From the NCBI GenBank assembly GCA_013297875.1, contig JAAFIW010000005.1, positions 183,133-247,132 of the forward strand: a DNA stretch of 64,000 nucleotides. Direction: 5' to 3'. The stretch is from Comamonadaceae bacterium (GTDB lineage: Bacteria; Pseudomonadota; Gammaproteobacteria; Burkholderiales; Burkholderiaceae_C). How positions within the stretch are numbered: position 1 is the stretch's first letter; each line of letters starts with the position of its first letter. Shown here in pieces: positions 7,949-16,647 of the stretch. The notes beneath the pieces were generated by a model. It worked only from the letters and a program-made list of their open reading frames with translations, was not told where the DNA came from and made no database searches. The position numbers and the translations under genes were made by a program.

Positions 7949-8515
7949 CTTCACACTGACCGCATCCGTCATCCGGTAGTACAAGCCATACGGGTCATCG
8001 GTCAGCACCGCAAATTTGCCTTCCACCACCACCGGCTCCAGGCTGTAGCGCACCGGCGTTTTGGTCTTCACCTCCACCATGCTCTCCGGCCCACCGGGGG
8101 TGCAGAACGAGCAGGTCAAGGGCACCGAGCTGAGCAGAAAGTGGCGCTGCTTTTCGCCGGGCTCCAGCGGCATCATGAAGCCCTGGATGCGCTGGGTTTT
8201 GTCGTTCAGCTTTTGCTGGTCAGCGGCAAACACCGGAAGGATTTTGTTTTTCTCGGTCTTGGTTTTCACCGCGGTCAACAGCGACCAGGGCAGCACGTCG
8301 TTGCGCTGGGGCAGAGGGGCAATCGGGCTGTTGGGGCTGTGCACGCCAGCACCTGTGCCGCTGGGCAAGCTGCCCGCAGGCAAGGTCACCGGCGGGGTGA
8401 TGGCCGCCGTTGGCGACACACCGGGCATGGGCGAGCTGAGCTGCACCTGTTGGGCCATGGCAGCGGCTGCGTGCAGCGAGGCGAGCAAAACGAGGGTGTG
8501 GGTGGTGGTTTTCAT
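7946..8515 (-). CDS. DUF3299 periplasmic protein
   Basis: Protein of 189 residues from the ATG at 8515, which begins the signal peptide (MKTTTHTLVLLASLHAAAAMAQ). A Pro/Ser-rich linker to about residue 70 is followed by a domain with the DUF3299 hallmarks GFMMPLEPGEKQRHFLLS and CSFCTPGGPESMVEV. DUF3299 genes commonly follow a MacB-like ABC ATPase and permease in zinc-responsive operons (I recall PA4063-PA4066 in Pseudomonas). The same order is seen here: ATPase, permease, small Cys protein, DUF3299. A role in envelope metal supply is inferred from that context. Confidence 0.8.
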   Translation of the reverse strand: MKTTTHTLVLLASLHAAAAMAQQVQLSSPMPGVSPTAAITPPVTLPAGSLPSGTGAGVHSPNSPIAPLPQRNDVLPWSLLTAVKTKTEKNKILPVFAADQQKLNDKTQRIQGFMMPLEPGEKQRHFLLSSVPLTCSFCTPGGPESMVEVKTKTPVRYSLEPVVVEGKFAVLTDDPYGLYYRMTDAVSVK

Positions 8516-8525
8516 GGCGGGCCAA

Positions 8526-8765
8526 TCAGTGCTCATGCTTCATGCCGCAGTATTTGCCAATCGCCAGCCCTTTGCAAGCGGCCTGCAAATCCTTCTGGCA
8601 CGCCTCTTCTTTTTTGCCCGATTCCAGGCACTTGGCCGCAGCCTCGTGCGCGGCAGCCATGGCGCGGTGGCGTTCGATGTCTTTTTTGGTGTGTTCGTCT
8701 GGCTTTTGGGCCAGTGCAGAGCCCGCCAATGCAGCCAACAAACCGGCAATCAGTATCGATTTCAT
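8526..8765 (-). CDS. Small secreted Cys/His protein
   Basis: Protein of 79 residues with a signal peptide (MKSILIAGLLAALAGSALA). The mature 60 residues are helical and Lys/Ala-rich, with four Cys and a C-terminal CGMKHEH cluster, suggesting metal binding or a disulfide-stabilised hairpin. It lies in the ABC operon, between the permease (13-base gap) and DUF3299 (10-base gap), where related operons carry the DUF2796 zinc-binding protein. It may replace that protein. Confidence 0.8.
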   Translation of the reverse strand: MKSILIAGLLAALAGSALAQKPDEHTKKDIERHRAMAAAHEAAAKCLESGKKEEACQKDLQAACKGLAIGKYCGMKHEH

Positions 8766-8778
8766 ATTTCAAACGTCC

Positions 8779-9981
8779 TTATCGTGAATTGAGCAATTGC
8801 CCCACATCAACCCGGTAAGCCCCCAAGGCGGGTATCAGCGCCGCTAGCAGGGCCACGCCGGCCGCCAGCGCGGGAACCCACCCTTCCTGAGGCAGCCACA
8901 GCCAGCCTGTGACCGCAATGGATTGGTCAGCTGCCAATAAGTAGCCTACCAAAGCCGTCAAGCCATGCCCCGCCAATAGCCCTAGCGCTGACGCCAGCAA
9001 GGCCAGCCACAAGGCTTCGCACAGCAGCAGCCCGGCCACTTTGACGGGCGAGGCACCCAGCATGCGCAGCATCGCCAGGTCAGCCCGCCGCTCGCGCACG
9101 GCCGACCACAGCGCGATGAACACACTCAAGGCCGCCACCAGCAGCAGCACCGCCGCCAGGCCGCGCACCAGCTCGGCACCCACGCCCAGCATGCGCAGCA
9201 GCCGGGTGATCTCCACCGCAGGCGCGGCGGCCTGCATCTCGGTGGTGGTGTTCACAAAGCGCGGAAAGGTCACCGCAGCCAGCGGGCTTTTGTAGCGGAT
9301 CAAGGCCATGGTGACCTCCCGCTCGGCCTGCATGGCCTGGCGGTCTTCTTCGTCCAGCGCGGTGGTTTTTTCATGCACCTGCCACACCGATTCGGTGGCC
9401 GTGACGATCAAACGGTCCAGCACGCAGCCGCAGGGTGCCAGCACGCCGGCCACCGAGTAAGGCGCCTGGGTGTGGGCCTCGCCGCCGCCCCCCAGGCCGT
9501 GCGAGCCGGCAAAGCTGCCACCGGGCACCAGGCCTGTTGCTTTGGCCACCTGCGCGCCCAGCACCGCCTGCATGGGCTGGGCCCACAGCACACCCTGCGC
9601 CAGCCTGGCCTGGTAATGCGTGATGTAGTCGGGCGTGCTGCCCACAATGCGAAAGCCGCCAAAACTGTCACCCAGGCTGATGGGAATGAGCTGGGCCACC
9701 TGCGGGTTTTTTTTCAGTTGTTGCACAGCCTCCAGCGCAATATTGCCCGGCGGGACGTCAATGTGAAACACGCCCGACAAAATCAGCTGCATGGGGCTGC
9801 CCTTGGCACCCACCACCACATCAATACCGGCCAGATCGCGCTCAAACGCTTGAGCAATCTGAGCCTGCACCAGCAGCACAAAGGTGATGGCGGCCAGGCC
9901 CAGGCTGAGCAGCAACAGGTTCAGCGCCGCCGACAGCGGGCGTGAGAGCAGGTAGCGCAGCGAGAGGGCAGCGGTTTCCAT
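8779..9981 (-). CDS. MacB/FtsX-like ABC transporter permease
   Basis: Protein of 400 residues with an N-terminal membrane helix (about residues 20-41), a large periplasmic domain (about 45-270) and three C-terminal helices (about 275-295, 320-345, 365-388): the four-helix topology of the MacB/LolC/FtsX superfamily. The motif GIDVVVGAKGSPMQLILSGVFH typifies the subgroup found with DUF3299 proteins. With the ATPase at 9995-10735 it would form a mechanotransmission-type complex rather than a classical importer. Substrate unknown; zinc-related by context. Confidence 0.88.
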   Translation of the reverse strand: METAALSLRYLLSRPLSAALNLLLLSLGLAAITFVLLVQAQIAQAFERDLAGIDVVVGAKGSPMQLILSGVFHIDVPPGNIALEAVQQLKKNPQVAQLIPISLGDSFGGFRIVGSTPDYITHYQARLAQGVLWAQPMQAVLGAQVAKATGLVPGGSFAGSHGLGGGGEAHTQAPYSVAGVLAPCGCVLDRLIVTATESVWQVHEKTTALDEEDRQAMQAEREVTMALIRYKSPLAAVTFPRFVNTTTEMQAAAPAVEITRLLRMLGVGAELVRGLAAVLLLVAALSVFIALWSAVRERRADLAMLRMLGASPVKVAGLLLCEALWLALLASALGLLAGHGLTALVGYLLAADQSIAVTGWLWLPQEGWVPALAAGVALLAALIPALGAYRVDVGQLLNSR

Positions 9982-9984
9982 ATC

Positions 9985-10055
9985 TTTTTGCTACTCAATT
10001 CATAGCTGCTTGAGCAGTATTTGTATGGGCTGGTGGCCGATTTGATTCAAATTCC
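9985..10055 (+). repeat. Dispersed AGCTGCTTGAGCA repeat, copy 5 (forms the 3' end of the ABC ATPase gene)
   Basis: A near-consensus copy. Read on the minus strand it supplies the last ~18 codons of the ABC ATPase ([18 protein letters not shown]) and the gap to the permease. Confidence 0.85.
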
Positions 10056-10735
10056 CCATTCTCACCCCCGGACCGGGATGGGGACAAATTCAATTGCTGC
10101 GCCTGCGTCAAGGCGCTGGCCACCCGCGCGTCATGCGTGGCAATCACCAGGCTGGCCTGGCACTGCGCCGCGCATTGCGTGAGCAGGGCCAAAGCCGCTT
10201 GCGCCGAATCGTCGTCCAGACTGGCCGTGGGCTCATCGGCCAGAATAATCTGGGGCCGCAGCAACACCGCCCGTGCCAGCGCCACGCGCTGGGCCTGGCC
10301 ACCTGAGAGTTGGCTGGGTTTGCGCAGGGCCAGGTCTTGCAGACCCAGCCGGGCCAAGGCGTGACCGATGGCTTGCGCATCACGCGGCAGGCCCGCCGCA
10401 AAGTAAGCCAGCGCCAGGTTGTCGGCCACGGTGAGCGCGTCGCTCAGGTGCAGCTTTTGCGGCAGAAAGCCCAGGGCACGGGCGCGCCAGGCGTCCGTCG
10501 CCCTGCCCTTTAAATCGCCCAGGTTTTGCCCGGCCACCACCACGCTGCCACCACGGGCCGTCAACAACCCGGCCACCAGCGCCAGCCAGGTGGACTTGCC
10601 GGAACCCGAATTGCCACGCAGCAGCAAGGTGCCGCCCTGGGGTAGATCCAGGTCTGGAAATACCAGCACCGCCGAAGTGGCGGCTACCGCAGGGGCCACC
10701 GGGTATTGGTAGCGCAGCGCGCGGGTCTCGATCAC
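9995..10735 (-). CDS. ABC transporter ATP-binding protein (LolD/MacB-like)
   Basis: Protein of 246 residues starting at GTG 10735, 10 bases after the msrA stop. The reading frame is open further upstream, but that part is antisense-type sequence inside msrA. Walker A GNSGSGKS at residues 41-48, the LSGGQAQR signature and Walker [12 protein letters not shown] with the H-loop VIATHD are intact. The last ~18 residues come from a dispersed repeat and are probably dispensable. It pairs with the permease at 8779-9981. Confidence 0.9.
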   Translation of the reverse strand: MIETRALRYQYPVAPAVAATSAVLVFPDLDLPQGGTLLLRGNSGSGKSTWLALVAGLLTARGGSVVVAGQNLGDLKGRATDAWRARALGFLPQKLHLSDALTVADNLALAYFAAGLPRDAQAIGHALARLGLQDLALRKPSQLSGGQAQRVALARAVLLRPQIILADEPTASLDDDSAQAALALLTQCAAQCQASLVIATHDARVASALTQAQQLNLSPSRSGGENGEFESNRPPAHTNTAQAAMN

Positions 10736-10745
10736 CGGGCGACGT

Positions 10746-11285
10746 TCAGCGTTTGACCCGTGCCGAAAACGTCTTGCGGAATTTCTCCACCTTGGGCCCA
10801 GCCACGGCCATGCAGTAGCCCTGGGTGGGGTTGCGCTCAAAAAAGTCCTGGTGGTAGGCCTCGGCGGCGCTGTAGTTGGCAAGCGCCGTGACCTCGGTCA
10901 CGATGGGTTTGCCATACAGCTTGTCCCGGCTCATCTGGGCAATCATGTCATTGGCCAGTTGCTGCTGCTCAGGTGTGGTGGTGTAGATGCCGCTGCGGTA
11001 CTGGGTGCCGGTGTCGTTGCCCTGGCGGTTCAAGGTGGTGGGGTCGTGAATCAGGAAGAAGATTTCCAGAATCTCGGTGAGGCTGATTTGCGCCGGGTCA
11101 TATTCCAGCTTGACCACTTCGTTGTGCCCGGTGGTGCCGCTACACACCTGCTCATAGCTGGGGTTGATGGTGTGGCCGTTGCTGTAGCCCGACTCCACGT
11201 CGGTAATGCCTTGCACCTGCACAAACACGGCTTCGGTACACCAGAAGCAGCCGCCGCCTAAAACAATAGTGGGGGATTGAGACAT
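10746..11285 (-). CDS. msrA: Peptide methionine-S-sulfoxide reductase
   Basis: Reduces methionine-S-sulfoxide in proteins. The 179-residue length is typical. The active-site motif GCFWCTE carries the nucleophile Cys13; GYSNGHTINPSYEQVCSGTTGHNEVV and YHQDFFERNP complete the substrate pocket and resolving region. There is no signal peptide, so it is cytoplasmic. It is the first gene of the minus-strand ABC/DUF3299 operon and the gaps to the following genes are 10-13 bases. Linking methionine repair to a metal-related transporter suggests the operon serves envelope or oxidative stress. Confidence 0.95.
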   Translation of the reverse strand: MSQSPTIVLGGGCFWCTEAVFVQVQGITDVESGYSNGHTINPSYEQVCSGTTGHNEVVKLEYDPAQISLTEILEIFFLIHDPTTLNRQGNDTGTQYRSGIYTTTPEQQQLANDMIAQMSRDKLYGKPIVTEVTALANYSAAEAYHQDFFERNPTQGYCMAVAGPKVEKFRKTFSARVKR

Positions 11286-11370
11286 CGCGCAACTCCTGAA
11301 AAGATTCGATGCGGGAATCTTAAAGCCGGCCCGTTGGGCAAGGCCCGACGAACCCGATTTCGGCCCTGTG

Positions 11371-11676
11371 TCAGCGCCGGTCTTTGGCCCTGGATTTGCC
11401 GTTTTTCATCGGCCCCACCGCATGGCGCATCAGTTGCAGCAGGCCCAGCATCGCCACAGACGTGGCAATTGCAATGCCCAGCGAGCCGATTTTGAAGACC
11501 TTGGGGTCGACCACGCCGGTGCTGAGCAGCGACACAATGGCATCGCCACCGATGAACGCGCCAAATGCGCCCACCAGCACGTTTTCAATCACCACACTGC
11601 GGCCATGCGCCGCCATGAACAGCCCGGCAGCCCAGCCGATCAGCGCGCCCACTGCACACCAGATATACGGGTTCAT
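11371..11676 (-). CDS. Small integral membrane protein, GlsB/YeaQ/YmgE-like
   Basis: Protein of 101 residues with three hydrophobic Gly-rich segments (about residues 4-20, 31-46, 58-80) and a short basic tail. VGAFGAFIGGDAI fits the transglycosylase-associated GlsB/YeaQ/YmgE family, whose biochemical role is unclear. Start chosen at 11676 because a GGAG-type site precedes it; the longer frame upstream is repeat-derived. Confidence 0.75.
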   Translation of the reverse strand: MNPYIWCAVGALIGWAAGLFMAAHGRSVVIENVLVGAFGAFIGGDAIVSLLSTGVVDPKVFKIGSLGIAIATSVAMLGLLQLMRHAVGPMKNGKSRAKDRR

Positions 11677-11757
11677 ATTGGGCTCCTGAGCCGGTAGGTA
11701 AAGAAGCGATGGTGACAGCGAATGCCCCGGCTGGCTTGGATAATTTATAAACCCCCT

Positions 11758-11822
11758 CAAGTCACTACAAAATTGATAGCTGCTTGAGCAGTTTTTATAT
11801 GGGCTATCGGCTGATTTGATGC
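11758..11822 (+). repeat. Dispersed AGCTGCTTGAGCA repeat, copy 6 (near consensus)
   Basis: ATTGATAGCTGCTTGAGCAG, then TTTTTATATGGGCTATCGGC and GATTTGATGC, between the divergent GlsB-like and gcdH genes. Confidence 0.9.
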
Positions 11823-11889
11823 ACAAGCCCCCTGCCCCCAGTCAAGCCCCTGACAATCCCCTAAAATCTTTAGACCTAAAGGATATTGC

Positions 11890-13110
11890 ATGACCACCGC
11901 CCCTACCCTCGCCAAAAAAGCCGCCTTCAACTGGCAAGACCCTTTCCTGCTTTCTGACCAGCTCAGCGACGACGAACGCGCCGTGGTGGAGGCTGCACAC
12001 AGCTTCTGCCAGGACAGGCTGCAAACCCGGGTGCTGATGGCCGCGCGCCATGAAAAATTTGACCGCGAGATCATGAACGAGGCCGGTGCCATGGGCTTCC
12101 TGGGCTCCACGATTGAAGGCTATGGCTGCGCCGGCATGAGCTACGTGGCCTATGGCCTGCTGGCCCGCGAGGTGGAGCGGGTGGACAGCGGCTACCGCAG
12201 CGCCATCAGCGTGCAAAGCTCGCTGGTCATGCACCCGATCAACGCCTACGGCAGCGAGGCGCAAAAGCAGAAATACCTGCCCAAACTGGCCACCGGCGAA
12301 TGGGTGGGCTGCTTTGGCCTGACCGAGCCCAACCACGGCAGCGACCCGGCCGGCATGCTCACGCGCGCCAAGCCGGTCGATGGCGGCTTCATCGTCAAGG
12401 GCGCAAAAATGTGGATCACCAACTCGCCGATTGCCGACGTGTTTGTCGTCTGGGCCAAGCTGGAAGACCCCGACGGCAAAGTCGGAGGCCAGGAATCCAT
12501 TCGCGGCTTCGTGCTGGAAAAAGGCATGAAGGGCCTGAGCGCCCCGAAAATCGAAGGAAAAATGAGCCTGCGCGCCAGCATCACCGGCGAGATCGTGATG
12601 GACGATGTGTTCGTGCCCGAGGCCAATTTGCTGCCAAATGTCAGCGGCCTCAAAGGCCCGTTTGGCTGCCTGAACAAAGCCCGCTACGGCATTGCCTGGG
12701 GTGCGATGGGTGCTGCCGAAGATTGCTGGATGCGCGCCCGCCAGTACACACTAGACCGCCAGCAATTTGGCCGCCCGCTGGCCCAAAACCAGCTCATTCA
12801 AAAGAAGCTGGCCGACATGCAAACCGAAATCGCGCTCGGCCTGCAAGCCGCCCTGCGCGTAGGCCGCCTGATGGACGAAGGCCGCGACGCGCCGGAGATG
12901 ATTTCGCTCATCAAACGCAACAACTGCGGCAAAGCGCTGGACATTGCCCGCATGGCCCGCGACATGCACGGTGGCAACGGCATCCACGACGAATACCACG
13001 TGATCCGCCACATGATCAACCTGGAAACCGTCAACACCTATGAAGGCACGCATGATGTGCATGCGCTGATTTTGGGCCGGGCGATTACCGGTTTGCAGGC
13101 GTTTTATTGA
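11890..13110 (+). CDS. gcdH: Glutaryl-CoA dehydrogenase
   Basis: Flavoprotein that oxidises and decarboxylates glutaryl-CoA to crotonyl-CoA in lysine, tryptophan and benzoyl-CoA catabolism. The 406-residue protein has the acyl-CoA dehydrogenase motifs [17 protein letters not shown] and [18 protein letters not shown] (FAD/substrate loop), and [17 protein letters not shown] at the C-terminus, where Glu385 of YEGTHD is the catalytic base placed as in Gcd[10 protein letters not shown] also fits this subfamily. The CMD-like gene follows after 9 bases and is probably co-transcribed. Confidence 0.93.
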   Translation: MTTAPTLAKKAAFNWQDPFLLSDQLSDDERAVVEAAHSFCQDRLQTRVLMAARHEKFDREIMNEAGAMGFLGSTIEGYGCAGMSYVAYGLLAREVERVDSGYRSAISVQSSLVMHPINAYGSEAQKQKYLPKLATGEWVGCFGLTEPNHGSDPAGMLTRAKPVDGGFIVKGAKMWITNSPIADVFVVWAKLEDPDGKVGGQESIRGFVLEKGMKGLSAPKIEGKMSLRASITGEIVMDDVFVPEANLLPNVSGLKGPFGCLNKARYGIAWGAMGAAEDCWMRARQYTLDRQQFGRPLAQNQLIQKKLADMQTEIALGLQAALRVGRLMDEGRDAPEMISLIKRNNCGKALDIARMARDMHGGNGIHDEYHVIRHMINLETVNTYEGTHDVHALILGRAITGLQAFY

Positions 13111-13119
13111 AAGGTTCTC

Positions 13120-13497
13120 ATGAGCAACGACGCATTTGACAAAGGCCTTATCACCCGCAAACAGGTGATGGGCGAAGACTTTGTGGCCCGCGCTTTCGGC
13201 GGTGCCACCGAGTTCACCCAACCCATACAAGACCACATCACCCGCGCTGCCTGGGGCGATGTGTGGCAGCGCCCCGGGCTCGATTTGAAAACTCGCAGCC
13301 TGATCACCGTGGCGTTTCTGACGGCACTGGGCAAGCAGCACGAACTCAAAGGCCATGTGCGAGGGGCGCTGAACAATGGCGTCACGCCGCAGGAGCTGCA
13401 AGAGGTGCTGCTGCATGCGGCTGTTTACTGCGGTATCCCGACCGCCGTGGATGCGTTTCGCACGGCGGCCGAGGTGGTGGATGGGCCGGCCAAGTAG
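13120..13497 (+). CDS. Carboxymuconolactone decarboxylase family protein
   Basis: Protein of 125 residues, all-helical, with the PcaC-like core: HITRAAWGDVWQRPGLDLKTRSLITVAFLTALGKQHELKGHVRGALNNGVT and the conserved LHAAVYCGIPTAVDAFR. PcaC decarboxylates 4-carboxymuconolactone in the protocatechuate branch. Because the CMD family also includes peroxidase-like members (AhpD), substrate is not certain, but there is no CxxC motif, which argues against AhpD. It follows gcdH, so an aromatic-acid role is plausible. Confidence 0.85.
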   Translation: MSNDAFDKGLITRKQVMGEDFVARAFGGATEFTQPIQDHITRAAWGDVWQRPGLDLKTRSLITVAFLTALGKQHELKGHVRGALNNGVTPQELQEVLLHAAVYCGIPTAVDAFRTAAEVVDGPAK

Positions 13498-13529
13498 CAA
13501 AACCATCGGCTTTTGACTCAAGTACAGCC

Positions 13530-13823
13530 ATGAATGCCCGCTTGCTCGTCACCTTGCTGACTCTGTCTGCCGTGATCCCGGCCTGGGCCGCACTGCCACC
13601 CCAGTATCAGAACGCCAATGACCTGGATGCGATGGTCGCTTTCGTTAAAAAGCACCCGCGGGTCGCGGGTTCGTTGAAGTCCATCGACATGCGCCAATAC
13701 GTCGTCCACTTCGACGCGGACTGCAAAGCGGAATTTGGAAGGCAAAAGATCGATCGGCCACTGGGCTGGGTGGGACCTGCGGCTCCACTGGTCTTCTTGC
13801 AATCAAACTGCAAACTCGACTGA
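13530..13823 (+). CDS. Small secreted hypothetical protein
   Basis: Protein of 97 residues from ATG 13530, with a signal peptide (MNARLLVTLLTLSAVIPAWAA). The mature region carries a central DADCKAEFGR and a terminal NCKLD, giving two Cys for a possible disulfide. No family recognised. The reading frame remains open upstream into the previous gene, but only this start gives a signal peptide. Confidence 0.65.
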   Translation: MNARLLVTLLTLSAVIPAWAALPPQYQNANDLDAMVAFVKKHPRVAGSLKSIDMRQYVVHFDADCKAEFGRQKIDRPLGWVGPAAPLVFLQSNCKLD

Positions 13824-13849
13824 CAACGATCACGTCGGGTTCGATTCTG

Positions 13850-14131
13850 ATGAAGACCTATGCCCACATTCCCAGCCGTCAACTGACAATCGTCGGCCAG
13901 CCCAACAGCGGCTGGTCCATCGCGGACGATGGCACGCCGAGCTCTTTTGACCTTGAGTTTCAATTCAAGGTAACAGACGCGGGCGGGCGCGGTTGTCTGC
14001 TGGTGTATTGCTCGCTCGATAGTCAATTTTCCGGCGATGCGTGGCATGAAACGCTTGAAGCAGCCCTTGCAGCCGCACAAGAAGAATTCGGTATCGCGCG
14101 CAGCGAGTGGTCAGAGCTGGCCCATAAATAA
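13850..14131 (+). CDS. Hypothetical protein
   Basis: Protein of 93 residues without a signal peptide. It reads as a small alpha/beta protein: two beta strands (AHIPSRQLTIVG, DLEFQFKVTDAGGRGCLLVYCSLD) and a C-terminal helix (AWHETLEAALAAAQEEFGIARSEW). The pattern resembles several small DUFs that bind no cofactor. Codon use matches the neighbours. Function unknown. Confidence 0.6.
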   Translation: MKTYAHIPSRQLTIVGQPNSGWSIADDGTPSSFDLEFQFKVTDAGGRGCLLVYCSLDSQFSGDAWHETLEAALAAAQEEFGIARSEWSELAHK

Positions 14132-14139
14132 GCGCTGGG

Positions 14140-14715
14140 CTATCCCGCCAGCAGCCGGTACACCAAATCCCCGGTCGTACTCGCCTTGTATTTGCGCATC
14201 AGCCGCGCCCGGTAAATCTCCACTGTGCGGTGGCTGATGTTCAACGCCTTGCCAATCTGTTTGCTGGTCAGTCCGTCCATCAAATAGGCGGCCACTTCGC
14301 GCTCGCGCGGGGTCAACTCGGCTTTCACAGCGCGCTTGGCGCTCAGGTCTTCAAAGCTCCAGATGCCCGCGCCCAGGGGCTCGTCGCGTTGCACCGCGCG
14401 GCCGGTGACGTGGCACCAGAAGGTTTCGCCTGCAAAGCGGCCGCCCACGCGCTTCATGATGCGGTCGTCTGCGTATGCGCCACGGGCATTCATGATGGGC
14501 ACGATGCGGGCACCGGCGCGCTCGTACTCGGCGGCGCTGGGGTACAGCAATTGGAACGACTGACCGATCAGTTCCTCGCGGGCGGCACCAAACATATCGC
14601 ACACTCGTTGATTGCAATCGACCATCATGCGGTTGTGCGACAGCACCAAGCCGACGGGGGCCAGGTCAAAGGCCAATTGGTAGTCAATGCGTCCGCCGGA
14701 AATAGAAACTGTCAT
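14140..14715 (-). CDS. PAS-LuxR family transcriptional regulator
   Basis: Protein of 191 residues with an N-terminal PAS fold (about 8-120; DLAPVGLVLSHNRMMVDCN and GETFWCHVTGRAV) and a C-terminal LuxR helix-turn-helix (about 132-190; LTPREREVAAYLMDGLTSKQI, RTVEIYRARLMRKY). There is no response-regulator receiver, so the PAS domain is the likely sensor. It is divergent from scoAB, with a 69-base gap holding a dyad, so it is probably the local regulator of acetoacetate use. Confidence 0.87.
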   Translation of the reverse strand: MTVSISGGRIDYQLAFDLAPVGLVLSHNRMMVDCNQRVCDMFGAAREELIGQSFQLLYPSAAEYERAGARIVPIMNARGAYADDRIMKRVGGRFAGETFWCHVTGRAVQRDEPLGAGIWSFEDLSAKRAVKAELTPREREVAAYLMDGLTSKQIGKALNISHRTVEIYRARLMRKYKASTTGDLVYRLLAG

Positions 14716-14724
14716 GGTTACGAA

Positions 14725-14750
14725 ATACTACGTATAAAACTAAGTAGTAT
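14725..14750. promoter_or_regulatory. Inverted repeat between the PAS-LuxR gene and scoAB
   Basis: ATACTAC (14725-14731) and GTAGTAT (14744-14750) form perfect 7-base arms separated by 12 bases. It lies 10 bases from the regulator start and 34 bases from the scoA start, where a LuxR-type dimer would act. The spacing suits two half-sites on one DNA face. Regulation is inferred. Confidence 0.55.
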
Positions 14751-14784
14751 CGTATTGATTCAGCTCATCACACAGGAGACTTTC

Positions 14785-15492
14785 TTGAACAAGATTTACG
14801 CGAGCGCCCACGCAGCCTTGCAGGGCGTGGTGCAAGACGGCCAGCTCATGGCTGTGGGCGGTTTTGGTTTGTGCGGCATTCCCGAAGCGCTGATTGACGC
14901 ACTGCGCGACAGCGCGGTGAAAAACCTCACCGTGATCTCCAATAACGCGGGCGTGGACGGTTTTGGCCTGGGCAAGTTGCTGGAGACGCGGCAGATCAAG
15001 AAAATGATTTCCAGCTATGTGGGCGAAAACAAAGAGTTTGAGCGCCAGTACCTGGCGGGCGAGCTACAGCTGGACTTCACACCTCAGGGCACGCTGGCTG
15101 AAAAGCTGCGCGCAGGGGGCGCAGGCATTCCGGCGTTTTTCACCAAAACCGGTGTGGGCACCATGGTGGCCGACGGCAAGGAACTGCGTGAGTTTGACGG
15201 TGAAACCTATGTGATGGAGCGCTCGCTGGTGCCCGATGTGTCGCTGGTCAAAGCGCACCGGGCCGACAAATCAGGCAACCTGCAATTTCGCCTGACGGCC
15301 CGCAACTTCAACCCCGCCGCGGCCATGGCTGGCAAGGTGTGCATTGTGGAAGTGGAAGAGGTTGTGGAAACCGGCGACATGGTGCCCGACCAGGTGCACC
15401 TGCCCGGCATTTATGTGCACCGCATCGTGCTGAATGCCAAGCCGGAAAAGCGGATCGAGAAACGAACCATCACAGAACGGACAGGGGTTTAA
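14785..15492 (+). CDS. scoA: 3-oxoacid CoA-transferase subunit A
   Basis: Subunit A of succinyl-CoA:3-ketoacid CoA-transferase, which activates acetoacetate with CoA from succinyl-CoA. Protein of 235 residues: [16 protein letters not shown] and [18 protein letters not shown], then [16 protein letters not shown] and [18 protein letters not shown] sequence. Start is TTG at 14785: AGGAG lies 6 bases upstream, and no ATG fits the family N-terminus (NKIYAS). The longer open frame reaching back through the regulator gene is spurious. Two bases separate it from scoB. Confidence 0.93.
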   Translation: MNKIYASAHAALQGVVQDGQLMAVGGFGLCGIPEALIDALRDSAVKNLTVISNNAGVDGFGLGKLLETRQIKKMISSYVGENKEFERQYLAGELQLDFTPQGTLAEKLRAGGAGIPAFFTKTGVGTMVADGKELREFDGETYVMERSLVPDVSLVKAHRADKSGNLQFRLTARNFNPAAAMAGKVCIVEVEEVVETGDMVPDQVHLPGIYVHRIVLNAKPEKRIEKRTITERTGV

Positions 15493-15494
15493 AC

Positions 15495-16136
15495 ATGAGC
15501 TGGACACAAGACCAAATGGCCGCCCGCGCGGCCCACGAGCTGGAAGACGGCTTCTACGTGAACCTGGGCATCGGCATTCCCACACTGGTGGCCAACCATG
15601 TGCCGTCAGACAAAGAGGTGTGGCTGCAGAGCGAAAACGGCATGCTGGGCATAGGCCCCTTCCCCAACGAAGACGAGGTGGACGCAGACCTCATCAACGC
15701 GGGCAAGCAGACGGTGACCACCATCAAAGGTTCGTCGATTTTTGGCTCGGAGCAGAGCTTTGCAATGATTCGCGGCGGCAAGATCAACCTGTCCATCCTA
15801 GGCGCGATGCAGGTCAGCGAAAAAGGCGATCTGGCCAACTGGATGATTCCGGGCAAGATGGTCAAAGGCATGGGCGGCGCGATGGATTTGGTGGCCGGCG
15901 TCAAGCGCGTGATCGTGCTGATGGAGCACGTGGCCAAGAAAAAAGACGGCACCGAAGACCTGAAAATTTTGCCCAGCTGCACCCTGCCACTGACCGGCGT
16001 GGGCGTGGTGGATCGCATCATCACCGACCTGGCCGTGATGGATGTGACGCCGCAAGGCTTGAAAGTGGTGGAGCTGGCACCGGGGGTAACGATGGCCGCG
16101 CTGCAAGCCAAAACCGGGGTGGCGCTGCTGGCCTGA
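15495..16136 (+). CDS. scoB: 3-oxoacid CoA-transferase subunit B
   Basis: Catalytic B subunit, 213 residues. [14 protein letters not shown] and the catalytic Glu47 in [11 protein letters not shown] are intact; the Glu forms the CoA thioester intermediate. [25 protein letters not shown] sequence (residues about 133-155) and [13 protein letters not shown] complete the fold. It starts 3 bases after scoA and forms a heterotetramer with it. Together they feed acetoacetate into acetyl-CoA. Confidence 0.95.
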   Translation: MSWTQDQMAARAAHELEDGFYVNLGIGIPTLVANHVPSDKEVWLQSENGMLGIGPFPNEDEVDADLINAGKQTVTTIKGSSIFGSEQSFAMIRGGKINLSILGAMQVSEKGDLANWMIPGKMVKGMGGAMDLVAGVKRVIVLMEHVAKKKDGTEDLKILPSCTLPLTGVGVVDRIITDLAVMDVTPQGLKVVELAPGVTMAALQAKTGVALLA

Positions 16137-16232
16137 GTGGCGCTTCAGGGCCTGGAACCATACGCTGGTGGGGTCGATTTTTGTGCGCCTTGGCCGTAGA
16201 TTGCGCAGTCAACTTTTTCGCTGCACCGCCCC

Positions 16233-16595
16233 ATGCCCACACCTTCTGAACGCCGCATCGCCCAACGCCTGCTGACCCAGTACCGCACAACCCCCGAAAG
16301 CCAGCCGCAATTGCGCTGGCAGTTGCTGCAAGCCGCGCATGTGGCAGGACAGCTGCAGTTCATGGTGCACTGGCAGGTGCATGCGGTCATGCTGGCACAT
16401 GCTTGGCAACAGCGCGATGGCCGGGAAATACGCGGGCAACTGCTGCGCCTGGCCGGCGTTCCCTTCGCACATGCCTTGCAGCGCGTGCCCGTGGGCAACA
16501 CCGGCGGTGCCGACGTGAGCGCGATCAAGCCCATGCAAATACCCCCTGAAATCGCAGCCCACATTGCCTGGGCGACATCCCAGGAGCGCGCGTAG
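16233..16595 (+). CDS. DUF3703 protein of the metal island
   Basis: Protein of 120 residues, helical and His/Gln-rich (HVAGQLQFMVHWQVHAVMLAHAW), with no signal peptide. It fits DUF3703, a family commonly linked to copper and mercury resistance genes; the C-terminal GNTGGADVSAIKPMQIP is typical. It opens the metal island (16.2-28.3 kb). Molecular role unknown. Confidence 0.75.
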   Translation: MPTPSERRIAQRLLTQYRTTPESQPQLRWQLLQAAHVAGQLQFMVHWQVHAVMLAHAWQQRDGREIRGQLLRLAGVPFAHALQRVPVGNTGGADVSAIKPMQIPPEIAAHIAWATSQERA

Positions 16596-16647
16596 CGGAA
16601 CTTCTGCACGCACCGCGCAATCCATCGGCCTTGTAGACTACAAGCCC

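Noticed and set aside
14230..14784. Upstream extension of ScoA
   Set aside because: Runs antisense through the PAS-LuxR gene; family homology and a ribosome-binding site place the start at TTG 14785.
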